Shown here one piece after another: positions 10,301 to 17,552 of a stretch of 64,000 bases of DNA (position 1 is the stretch's first letter; each line of letters begins with the position of its first letter). The stretch is from JAZKFT01 sp040386335 (GTDB taxonomy: Bacteria; Bacteroidota; Bacteroidia; Chitinophagales; Chitinophagaceae), in the NCBI GenBank assembly GCA_040386335.1, contig JAZKFT010000025.1, forward strand, positions 1 to 64,000. The letters are read 5' to 3'. Under the pieces are notes generated by a model. That model saw only the letters and a list, made by a program, of their open reading frames with translations, had not been told where the DNA came from and searched no databases. The position numbers and the translations under genes were made by a program.

Positions 10301-10944
10301 TCTCCATAGGTTTTGAAAGGATGATGGCTTGCCAGGAGTATCATTCTATCCTTGTTCCTGTTTCGTAATTCTTCCAGTTTTGCCACCACATCCTTCTTTG
10401 TTTTACAGGCGCATCCGGTGTCGCTGTTCTCTTTGATAAATGGGTATAGCCACCACTCGCTATCCCATGCAATCAGCGTAAGATTTGGGGCAAGCTTTAT
10501 CTCCACCGGGTCGGGGCATCCGTTGGCTGGTACCATTCGCAATGACGTATCATTTTGTTGCTTTAAAAACTGGCTTTGAGCTATTATTTTGGCCAGGCCA
10601 AGAGGGCCGCTTCTGTCCCAATCGTGGTTGCCGGGCACAAAGTAAACAGGTGCTGCTTTTGAACGCATGGGAACGAATTGGGAACGAAGAATTTCCTTTG
10701 TAGTTGCCTCTTCCGGGCTACCGGGTAAGCCCATGCCTCGTGGATAGATATTATCACCAAGATAAACAACAGAAGTTTTGCCGGCAATGATCTGATTCGA
10801 AGCCAGGCCAATAATATTTTTTTGAAGCGGGTTTATTTCACCTGCATCGCCAATAAAAATGACACGGTACTGAATGCTGTCCTGTGCTTCTGCTGCGAAG
10901 CCAATAGCAATAAAAAAAAATATGCTGAGTAAAAGCCTTGTCAT
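7333..10944 (-). CDS. Calcineurin-like phosphoesterase fused to an outer-membrane beta-barrel
   Basis: 1203 residues. A signal peptide (~1-21, ends AEAQ) is followed by a metallophosphoesterase domain (~22-345) with the metal-binding motifs GDAG (Asp33), GDNIYP (~63), VPGNHDWD (~105-112), ASHHPF and AGHEHGLQ. A middle region (~350-800) carries no motif I can name. The C-terminal ~380 residues show alternating aromatic/polar strands typical of Omp85-like (surface antigen) barrels and end in GFRF, the aromatic end required for barrel assembly. Expected in the outer membrane, with a hydrolase domain facing periplasm or surface. Overlaps the SdiA-regulated-like gene by 4 bp. Substrate unknown; phosphate release next to polyphosphate kinase is an attractive but unproven link. 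Confidence 0.85.
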   Translation of the reverse strand: MTRLLLSIFFFIAIGFAAEAQDSIQYRVIFIGDAGEINPLQKNIIGLASNQIIAGKTSVVYLGDNIYPRGMGLPGSPEEATTKEILRSQFVPMRSKAAPVYFVPGNHDWDRSGPLGLAKIIAQSQFLKQQNDTSLRMVPANGCPDPVEIKLAPNLTLIAWDSEWWLYPFIKENSDTGCACKTKKDVVAKLEELRNRNKDRMILLASHHPFKTYGEHGGHFTFKDHLFPLTAFNKNLYIPLPVIGSLYPVLRNLASHPEDIKHPLYKDMISSVSSVFEGFPNIAYVAGHEHGLQLITDDDRLQVVSGAGAKHTNAKMGKGSLFADATQGFVTADLLADNSLRFNFYIHKNDTAQLAFTYQQPYTKMLGENETTEPAIATDSVTVSIRPGYNKKGRFHRLLFGENYRKEWAGLTTLPVIKISQLHGGLKPLQLGGGMQSKSLRLEDAAGKEWVMRSVEKSVDAILPEGLRRSFAKDWLDDVTSAQHPYAALVVPTIAQAVKVPHSNPVIGVVSPDKNLGAYGKTFNHMIVLLEEREPLGESDNSEKLKENLQKDNDNTVEGKEVLRARMLDAYLGDWDRHEDQWRWFDNDKGKEKKYLAVPRDRDQVFHLTQGLLPSLAAQQTLVPTLRHFDGNMSQVKWLLFKTRFVNAYPGFQLSREEWKQQAEKFAAAIPDSVLETALRHLPKTAYDLRHDVLLKKMQARREILPDVMDRYYRFTQKVADITTSDKNEYVEITDGADGGLNLRINKLNKEGQIKDELMNKTYDAALTREIRLYIGNGKDSVVINTSQSGIRLRIIGGKDSKVYNVIASKHHIPLYDRSNASVFIGDSGAIKKHISDDSLNTAFAPVNLYSIFTQNFILGMNLDDGFILGSGFTYIKQEGFRRTPFASRHYFYGTYSFSTGAYQFGYNSEWTKAAGKADITLTLLAKAPENTTNFFGRGNETFLDRHGDYVRHYRTRFSTYQADAALRWNGKKGPYLIFGPSLYYYLFDSDDNKGRFINNKQSIGSYDSATISKDKLHLGFTAQFTSDRRNSKIIPQWGTYLNVRVQAYKGMGSFARDFAQLVPELALYKSLDAQSNIVLAERIGGTVTLGKAAFYQSAFIGGHENLLGYRQYRFAGQHSFYNNLELRIKIADIASYILPGQFGITGFWDIGRVWENNDNSGKWHNGTGAGIYFAPASLVAFNLVMGHSKEGWLPYFTMGFRF

Positions 10945-11810
10945 TGAGGTTGCTTGAGGTTGCGTACAAACTTCAAAATATTTCCCGCGCTTAAATCGTC
11001 GCCTTCGTTGGAGATGTACAGGTTGCCTACTGCATCAAATGCAATACCCTCCGGTTGATTGAAGGTGTTGCCGTTAAGTGGCCAGGCTTCTTTCACCTGC
11101 CAGTTTGCATCGGTTATTACGAGTAATTTATTGATGGCCGAAATGATGAACCATTCGCCGGTAACCGGGTTTTTTGCCAGGGCCGATGGCTGAAACCTCG
11201 ATTTCAATTTTTCGTTGTTCACCGTAATATCAGCCTCGCTGATGTAAACATTTTCCACTTCGTAACCACTATCGGTAATACCCACTGATGCGACAGTAAC
11301 CTTACCACTATTCTTATCGGAGTCGCATTTTTTACAAAGTACATAAAGCTTACCTGAACCATCCGCACTCATACCTTCATACTCCCCGGATGGCAATAAC
11401 TGTGTACTAAAGGCAACACTGTCGGCGTCTTCATGTTGCAATTGTTCCATTGGAAAATACACCAGCACGCCATTACTTTTAAGCACATACATTTTGTTGC
11501 CTGCAATCGCCAGGTCCTCAAAATCACCATCGCCTGCAAATTTCGTATGAGACTGTTTTTTATTACCCCACACCAACTTGAATACCTTACCCTGTTCGTC
11601 CTGTATGGCGTAGATGATATCGTTCGCTCCGCTATCAAAAGTGATACCTGAAATTTCGAGCAGGCTTCCGGGCATATTAAATTTTTCAGGACTACCTAAA
11701 TCATACGCAGCAGGGCTTTTTATTTTCCTGTTTCTATTCCTGCAGCCTGTGGCAGCAACCGAAACGGCAACTATGATAACTAAAAATATTTTAAAGTAAA
11801 AACGGCCCAT
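10941..11810 (-). CDS. SdiA-regulated-like (YjiK family) beta-propeller lipoprotein
   Basis: 289 residues. Lipoprotein signal with lipobox near VAATGC (Cys23). The body shows propeller-like repeats: LLEISGITFDSGANDIIYAI, FEDLAIAGNKMYVLKSNG, YEGMSADGSGKLYVLCK, NQPEGIAFDAVGNLYISNEG. The 'PEGIAFD...LYISNE' ending is typical of the SdiA-regulated family. A CKKC pair (~142-145) could bind metal or form a disulfide. Located 3 bp after polyphosphate kinase and overlapping the phosphoesterase gene by 4 bp, so these proteins are made together. Biochemical function of the family is not established. Confidence 0.82.
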   Translation of the reverse strand: MGRFYFKIFLVIIVAVSVAATGCRNRNRKIKSPAAYDLGSPEKFNMPGSLLEISGITFDSGANDIIYAIQDEQGKVFKLVWGNKKQSHTKFAGDGDFEDLAIAGNKMYVLKSNGVLVYFPMEQLQHEDADSVAFSTQLLPSGEYEGMSADGSGKLYVLCKKCDSDKNSGKVTVASVGITDSGYEVENVYISEADITVNNEKLKSRFQPSALAKNPVTGEWFIISAINKLLVITDANWQVKEAWPLNGNTFNQPEGIAFDAVGNLYISNEGDDLSAGNILKFVRNLKQPQ

Positions 11811-11813
11811 GTG

Positions 11814-13832
11814 CTATTGCTTATTTTGTAAATACTGGTAAATGGCCTGCTGTGAACGAACAGGTTCCCTATCGTCCTGAACCGGCTTGTTTTTCATTGT
11901 AGCCTCTATCCATACGGATTGTGTATTATCCCGTATTTGTAAACTGATGATCTGCTTCAATTCTTCTCTGACAGCCGCATCATACACCGGGAAACAAACT
12001 TCTATGCGGCGATAGATATTCCTGTTCATCCAATCGGCAGAACCAAGATAAATTTCTTCGTCGCCATTGTTGCTAAAAATAAAAACACGCCCATGCTCCA
12101 GGTAGCGGTCTACAATTCTCCTGACGCTAATATTTTCGCTTTGCGCCATCACTCCCGGTACGAGGCGGCAAATGCCACGTACAATCAACTGCATATGTAC
12201 ACCAGCGTTGGATGCTTCGTATAATTTCCGGATCAATGTTTCTTCTTCAAGATTATTCATCTTGATAATGATGGAAGCCGGCAGACCAGATTTTGCATTT
12301 TCTATTTCCCGATCTATCAATTCCATGAACCGGCTATGCAGGTTAAATTGGGCAACCAGCAAATGCTTAAATATTAGTTGATCCTCCGCCTGGGGCTTTC
12401 TTTTTTTTGCAAGAAAACCAAAAAGCTGTTCCATTTCAGTAAGCATCGCGGTATGTGAAGTGAGCAAGATATGGTCGGTATAAAAACGTGCCGTGCTTTC
12501 GTTGAGATTTCCGGTTGCCAACAGCCCAAGATATGGATGGGTTCTGTGTTTCCGCTTTACCAAAGCTATTTTGGCATGTACCTTAATGGCATTGTCGGTG
12601 TAGACGATTTTCACGCCATTGGCCTTCATTCTTTTGGCCCAGTTAATGTTATTGGCTTCGTCAAATCTTGCCTTCAATTCCACCAATACCATCACTTTCT
12701 TGCCATTTTTTGCAGCGCTGATCAGGGCTTGTACTATCCTGGAATCACTTGCTACGCGGTAAAGTGTTGTGTAGACTTCCTGCACCGCCGGGTCGATAGA
12801 TGCCTCGTTAAAAAACCGGAGGATGGTATCGTAGGATTGGTAAGGTGTATGTACTACAGCATCTGTTGCAGTAATATGATCGAACAGCGTGCCCGGCATT
12901 TTCATGTTCTGTAAAGCAGGCCAGGGTGGATAAGAAATGGTGCTGCCGTTTATGGGCAATGAGGCCAGGTCTTTAAGATTATGGTGTTTCCCGCCTTGTA
13001 CTACTGACGCCTTTTGCAGGTTAAATATGGATATGACGCCATATAACAGGCGTAACGGTATGCCTGGTTCGTATAGCAGCCGGCTGGCAAATCCAAGGTC
13101 GCGTTCGGCCAGTTGGCCCTCTATTTTTTCAGCCTGGTCATCACCATATTCATCTACAAGGTTCAGTTCGGCATCACGGGTAATTTTGATATTGTACGCC
13201 CCTTTTATTTCCATGCCAGGAAAAAGATGACGGAGGTTAGCACGAATAATATCCTCGAGGAAAATAATATACTGGCCTTCTGCTGCTTCGGTTTTATAGA
13301 ATCTTGGCAGCACATTGCAAGGAATATTCAGCAATACCATTTTTTCCCTGTCTTCCTTTTCTTCCAATTGAACAGCCATGTACAACTGGTTGTTTTCAGG
13401 AAAGAAAACCGTTTCATTGTTTAGGGAAACCAGCTGTATCAACCCGGCTACTTGTGTAAAAAAGTATTGTTGAATTGTAGCCGAAAGCTTTTCGGGAATG
13501 GGTTCGTGGTACAAAAAATGATAACCAAGTTTTTGCAATCCGGGTAATATATCGCTGATCAGAACCTGCCCAAATGTCTGCAATTGCTGGTTTACCATCG
13601 CTGTAGCCTGGTTATAAACAGATTGCTCTTCCGGGTTATTATCCCTATTGTTTTGCAAAGCCACCAGGGGCATGCGGACCCTATAAAATTCATCCAGGTT
13701 AGACGAGTAGATGGACAGGAACCTGATTCGCTCCATCAACGGCACTGTATTTTTTGCAGCCTCCTGCAGCACGCGTTCGTTAAAGTAGAGCCAGCTAATA
13801 TCACGGTTAAAAAAAAGGTTGTCTGTCATCAC
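11814..13832 (-). CDS. ppk1: Polyphosphate kinase 1
   Basis: 672 residues, the usual PPK1 length. N-terminal motif NRDISWLYFNERVLQEA and SSNLDEFYRVR are diagnostic of the PPK N-domain. The autophosphorylated His lies in KVHAKIALV (His419), followed by LLATGNLNESTARFYTDH; the second catalytic His is in YLEHGRVFIF (His580). Catalyses reversible transfer of the ATP gamma-phosphate to inorganic polyphosphate; cytosolic or membrane-associated. It sits 14 bp after the HD-PycTM gene and 3 bp before the lipoprotein gene, so it is probably controlled with both. No exopolyphosphatase (ppx) is seen in the window. Confidence 0.96.
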   Translation of the reverse strand: MMTDNLFFNRDISWLYFNERVLQEAAKNTVPLMERIRFLSIYSSNLDEFYRVRMPLVALQNNRDNNPEEQSVYNQATAMVNQQLQTFGQVLISDILPGLQKLGYHFLYHEPIPEKLSATIQQYFFTQVAGLIQLVSLNNETVFFPENNQLYMAVQLEEKEDREKMVLLNIPCNVLPRFYKTEAAEGQYIIFLEDIIRANLRHLFPGMEIKGAYNIKITRDAELNLVDEYGDDQAEKIEGQLAERDLGFASRLLYEPGIPLRLLYGVISIFNLQKASVVQGGKHHNLKDLASLPINGSTISYPPWPALQNMKMPGTLFDHITATDAVVHTPYQSYDTILRFFNEASIDPAVQEVYTTLYRVASDSRIVQALISAAKNGKKVMVLVELKARFDEANNINWAKRMKANGVKIVYTDNAIKVHAKIALVKRKHRTHPYLGLLATGNLNESTARFYTDHILLTSHTAMLTEMEQLFGFLAKKRKPQAEDQLIFKHLLVAQFNLHSRFMELIDREIENAKSGLPASIIIKMNNLEEETLIRKLYEASNAGVHMQLIVRGICRLVPGVMAQSENISVRRIVDRYLEHGRVFIFSNNGDEEIYLGSADWMNRNIYRRIEVCFPVYDAAVREELKQIISLQIRDNTQSVWIEATMKNKPVQDDREPVRSQQAIYQYLQNKQ

Positions 13833-13846
13833 ACAAAAAAATTGTT

Positions 13847-15067
13847 CTAAAAGAATATTTCAGCTATTACAAATGCCAATACAGAAACGATGATGCCAAA
13901 CATGAACACATTGTAACCGATCCGCAGCAGGCGGTATTTACGGCCAAGTACAATGCCCTGCGAATACACGTCTTTGGTGAGGCTGCCATATAAAAAATCC
14001 CGGTCATTCATCATGGCAGCCATGCCTTTGCTGTATTCGTCGTAGGTCATCCTGTAAAAATTACCAAAGAACAGGAGATTTACTTTTTTGCTGTCTACAT
14101 CCTGTTCGGTAAATCGGCCATCGGGTAGCGATGGCCGGGTAGCTAATATTGCAAAAACCATGGTAACCACGCAAACGGTCAGCAGCAACAGCGTCGGGAT
14201 CACGAGTTGGGGATTGTCTTCCAATTTTCGCAGCAATACGCTCAATAAAACAGATAAGATGATGGACGTGGTGGTGATCATGATATTGGCTTTGTTATCG
14301 GCCATATCGCTTAATCGCTGGTGGTTGGTACTGCTTATCCTGAACATGGTTTCAATACCACGGTCGGGCCTGTCTGATTTTTCCTTTTTTACCGGTGAAG
14401 ATTCCACTGTTTTGGGCAGGTTTTCAATTGGAGTCACGGGCCGTATGACCGCTTTTTCTGTGACGTTTTCTTCTGCTTGTTTTTGTCTTATGCGATCCAG
14501 GTTTTCCTGCTTTTTCTCATCCAGTAATCCTTTGGCATAATCGGTATGATAGTGGTGACCTTCAAGCAGCGTTACAGCTCCTTCCCGCCAATCTTGTTTA
14601 CTGATCTTTTTACCTGTCCGCCACTCCACTTCCTTCCGCATTTTTTTATTCATTTCTGCAAACTGGGGCGTTCCCAGGTGGTAAAGATCCGCGTCACAAA
14701 CAATCTGTTCCAGCAAGCCATGAGGTTGTTGCGGCATTTGCGTAGCCATAATGCAGCCCTTTATTTTCTGTATGCTTTCATCATCCAGCCCCTTGCTTTT
14801 CAAAAAATTTTCAGCTAGCTCAGCCCCTCTTTGCTCGTGGCCAACGGGCTGCCCGGTGTAGTAACCAACGTCATGGAACCAGGCAGCTGTGACCACTGTA
14901 AAAAAATCCCTGTCGTCCAGCTGGTAAAACCTGCCAATTTCGCCAGCCCGGGATACTACATTTTCGGTATGTGATATATTATGATACACACAGCCTTCTT
15001 TTGTATGGGCATGAAACAAATGGGTTAATTCTTGTTTTACATCTTCCAGCAGCTGGACATAGTTCAT
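13847..15067 (-). CDS. HD-domain phosphohydrolase fused to PycTM (Pycsar effector-like) membrane domain
   Basis: 406 residues. N-terminal HD domain (~1-190): His29 in VYHNISHTENV, the HD pair at 65-66 (WFHDVGYYTG) and Asp127 in CDADLYHLG give the full metal site. A charged linker (~190-240) follows. Residues ~240-406 match the PycTM domain (Pycsar effector family): FRISSTNHQRLSDMADNKAN, two TM helices at ~263-310, and a third at ~385-405. PycTM proteins are membrane effectors gated by cyclic nucleotides in Pycsar defence, but no pyrimidine cyclase gene is present nearby. The HD part suggests hydrolysis of a nucleotide second messenger. First gene of the ppk1 run (14-bp spacing). Function inferred, not shown. 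Confidence 0.85.
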   Translation of the reverse strand: MNYVQLLEDVKQELTHLFHAHTKEGCVYHNISHTENVVSRAGEIGRFYQLDDRDFFTVVTAAWFHDVGYYTGQPVGHEQRGAELAENFLKSKGLDDESIQKIKGCIMATQMPQQPHGLLEQIVCDADLYHLGTPQFAEMNKKMRKEVEWRTGKKISKQDWREGAVTLLEGHHYHTDYAKGLLDEKKQENLDRIRQKQAEENVTEKAVIRPVTPIENLPKTVESSPVKKEKSDRPDRGIETMFRISSTNHQRLSDMADNKANIMITTTSIILSVLLSVLLRKLEDNPQLVIPTLLLLTVCVVTMVFAILATRPSLPDGRFTEQDVDSKKVNLLFFGNFYRMTYDEYSKGMAAMMNDRDFLYGSLTKDVYSQGIVLGRKYRLLRIGYNVFMFGIIVSVLAFVIAEIFF

Positions 15068-15083
15068 ATTCTATCGGGTTTTT

Positions 15084-15132
15084 AGGTCATTGAGACTTCG
15101 GGTCATTGGTCATTAAGTCAATAGTCATTGAT
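15084..15132. repeat. Degenerate GTCATTGGTCATTA word repeat
   Basis: The 290-bp gap before the HD-PycTM gene holds a patch made of variants of GGTCATTG / AGTCATTGA. Related words (ATGACTAATGATCCATTAAC) recur close to the dxs stop at 15330-15350. Same style as the other degenerate junction repeats in the window; no function visible. A 66-codon ORF across this patch is not supported. Confidence 0.5.
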
Positions 15133-15285
15133 GTCGTGAATTCAGCATTGAAGTTCAAACATTTGATGTAAGATAAAATGTTTGGTGCAGATGCCATGTC
15201 GTGTGTAGGAAAAATTAATACCGGTCTATGATTTTTATATTGGCAAAAATCTATCAGACAGCGGGAGCCAATTCTTTTCGTATGC

Positions 15286-15310
15286 AAAAGCCCCGCAGAA
15301 CGGGGCTTTT
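15286..15310. terminator. Rho-independent terminator behind dxs
   Basis: AAAAGCCCCG and CGGGGCTTTT pair as a perfect 10-bp stem around a 5-nt loop, with A/T flanks on both arms so it can act in either direction. It lies 45 bp beyond the dxs stop codon. Confidence 0.85.
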
Positions 15311-15354
15311 AAAATATTATCTGTACAAAATGACTAATGATCCATTAACTAAAA

Positions 15355-17289
15355 TCAGCCTGCTATAGAAGTTACTTTTACTGAATTCTTCACCATCTCT
15401 TTTATAGCGGCAACAATAGCATTGGCGTCATAACCACACTCTGCGTGGAGTTCTTTAAGTGTACCATGTTCCACAATCCGGTCGGGGATACCAAGCATTT
15501 TTACTTCGGCGTCGTAGTTATGTTGTGCCATAAATTCAAGTACAGCGCTACCAAAACCGCCAACAATGGTTCCATCCTCCACAGTCAATATCTTACCGTA
15601 CCTGGCGAATACTTCGTGAAGCAATGGTTCATCTATGGGTTTTACAAAACGGATATCGTAATGGGCCGGGTTAATACCGTACTGCTTTAGTTCGCGAATG
15701 GCCGAAGCGGCAAAATTTCCGGGGTGACCAAATGATAGGATGGCGATCTCCTCCCCGTCTTTCAATTTGCGGCCGGTGCCAATTGCTATTTCCTTCATCT
15801 CGGTGCGCCACTCAGGCATTACACCCTCGCCACGCGGGTACCGGATCACAAAAGGATTCTTTGTAGTTTCCAATTGAGACGTGTACATCAGGTTTCGCAA
15901 TTCGCTTTCGTTCATAGGTGCGCTTACGATCATATTGGGTATGCACCGCATGTACGGGATGTCGTAGGCACCGTGGTGTGTAGGGCCATCTTCGCCTACC
16001 AACCCCGCACGATCCAAACAAAGTACAACAGGCAGTTTTTGGATCGCCACGTCATGCACCACCTGGTCGAAGGCACGCTGCATAAACGATGAATAAATAT
16101 TACAGAACACCCGAAGTCCCTGCGTAGCCATACCGGCACTGACGGTTACCGCGTGTTGCTCACAAATCCCTACGTCAAAAGCACGGTCGGGCATCTTATC
16201 CATCATGAATTTTAGAGAAGAACCACTCGGCATAGCCGGGGTAATACCCATGATGGCCGGGTTCTTTTCTGCCAGCTCCACGAGGGTATGACCAAATACG
16301 TCCTGGTATTTTGGAGGTTGAGGCAAATCGAATTTCTTTTTAAAAATTTCGCCGCTTACTTTATCAAAAAGGCCCGGTGCATGCCATTTGGTTTGATCTT
16401 TTTCAGCAAGGGAGTACCCTTTGCCTTTTACCGTAACAATATGCAGGATCTTCGGACCCGGTATCTTTTTAAGATCTTTAAGTGTATCTACCAGTTTGGT
16501 AATATTGTGCCCATCGATAGGGCCAAAGTAGCGGAGCTTTAATGCTTCGAACAGGTTGCTATGGCTGCTCAATGCTCCTTTTAAACCATCGGTTAGCTTG
16601 TGGGCCATGCCACGGGTGAAGTTCTTACCAACCGGTAATTTACCCAGGGCTTTCCACACATCGTCTTTAAACTTATTGTACGTAGGTGAAGTGGTAATAT
16701 CGGTAAGGTATTCCTTCAGGGCGCCAACATTTGGATCGATGCTCATGCAGTTATCGTTGAGGATAATAAGCATATCGGCATCTGCCACACCCGCATGGTT
16801 CATGGCTTCGAAGGCCATGCCGGCAGTCATGCTGCCATCGCCGATTACGGCTACGGATTTACGGTCTTTTTCACCTTTATACTTGGCCGCAATGGCCATT
16901 CCCAGGGCCGCACTGATGGATGTGGAAGAGTGACCCACGCCAAAAGTATCGTACTCGCTTTCGCTGCGTTTCGGGAAACCGCTCAATCCATGATATTTCC
17001 TGTTTGAAGGGAACTCGTCCCTGCGGCCGGTCAGGATTTTGTGACCGTATGCCTGGTGGCCTACATCCCAAACCAGTTGATCGTAGGGTGTATTGTACAC
17101 GTAATGCAGCGCCACACTGAGTTCTACCACGCCGAGACTGGCAGCAAAGTGGCCGCCGTGTACACTTACCACGTCAATAATGTACTGACGTAATTCTTTA
17201 CAAACCTGGTGAAGTTGCTCCTGCCCTAACTTTTTGAGATCGGCGGGATTGTTGATATTTTGTAATAATGAACCGGGAGTTATTTCCAT
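15355..17289 (-). CDS. dxs: 1-deoxy-D-xylulose-5-phosphate synthase
   Basis: 644 residues, typical DXS length. Thiamine-diphosphate-binding elements are present: HVGHQAYGHKILTGRRD-like segment (~75-90), GDGSMTAGMAFEAMNHAG (~150-167) and ILNDNCMSIDPN (~175-187). The central GEDGPTHHGAYDIPYMRCIPN segment and the C-terminal transketolase domain are intact. Condenses pyruvate and glyceraldehyde-3-phosphate, the first step of the MEP isoprenoid pathway, in the cytosol. Single gene, divergent from the ABC exporter, with its own -7 box and a terminator behind it. Confidence 0.97.
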   Translation of the reverse strand: MEITPGSLLQNINNPADLKKLGQEQLHQVCKELRQYIIDVVSVHGGHFAASLGVVELSVALHYVYNTPYDQLVWDVGHQAYGHKILTGRRDEFPSNRKYHGLSGFPKRSESEYDTFGVGHSSTSISAALGMAIAAKYKGEKDRKSVAVIGDGSMTAGMAFEAMNHAGVADADMLIILNDNCMSIDPNVGALKEYLTDITTSPTYNKFKDDVWKALGKLPVGKNFTRGMAHKLTDGLKGALSSHSNLFEALKLRYFGPIDGHNITKLVDTLKDLKKIPGPKILHIVTVKGKGYSLAEKDQTKWHAPGLFDKVSGEIFKKKFDLPQPPKYQDVFGHTLVELAEKNPAIMGITPAMPSGSSLKFMMDKMPDRAFDVGICEQHAVTVSAGMATQGLRVFCNIYSSFMQRAFDQVVHDVAIQKLPVVLCLDRAGLVGEDGPTHHGAYDIPYMRCIPNMIVSAPMNESELRNLMYTSQLETTKNPFVIRYPRGEGVMPEWRTEMKEIAIGTGRKLKDGEEIAILSFGHPGNFAASAIRELKQYGINPAHYDIRFVKPIDEPLLHEVFARYGKILTVEDGTIVGGFGSAVLEFMAQHNYDAEVKMLGIPDRIVEHGTLKELHAECGYDANAIVAAIKEMVKNSVKVTSIAG

Positions 17290-17308
17290 GGTGTGATGTT
17301 AATCGCGG

Positions 17309-17316
17309 CAAAAATA
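17309..17316 (-). promoter_or_regulatory. Bacteroidota -7 box of dxs
   Basis: The minus strand reads TATTTTTG, a full match to the TAnnTTTG consensus, 20 bp before the dxs start codon. No convincing -33 TTTG at the right distance, so moderate support. Confidence 0.5.
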
Positions 17317-17552
17317 CGAATTGGATGACGATTTCGGATTTATGATTTGCACACATCCTGAACCTTCAAGAGATTTGGGTTCAATGAAGTTTAAATGGGC
17401 TTAAAATGCCCTTGTTGCCGGCTTTTTCGGGGCATACATCCTTTTATAGCCTTCAAAGTTTAACATTTTCCGACATTCTGTCTTGCTGCAAACCATTAGC
17501 ACCATTATTGTCAACTTGCTTTATCTTCCAAGTTTAAACACCGAAATTTAAA

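Noticed and set aside
13847..15067. A complete Pycsar anti-phage system
   Set aside because: Only the PycTM effector-like domain is present, fused to HD; no pyrimidine cyclase gene is adjacent.
15087..15287. 66-codon minus-strand ORF between dxs and the HD-PycTM gene
   Set aside because: It runs through a degenerate repeat patch and ends near a terminator; composition is not protein-like and no start signal is seen.
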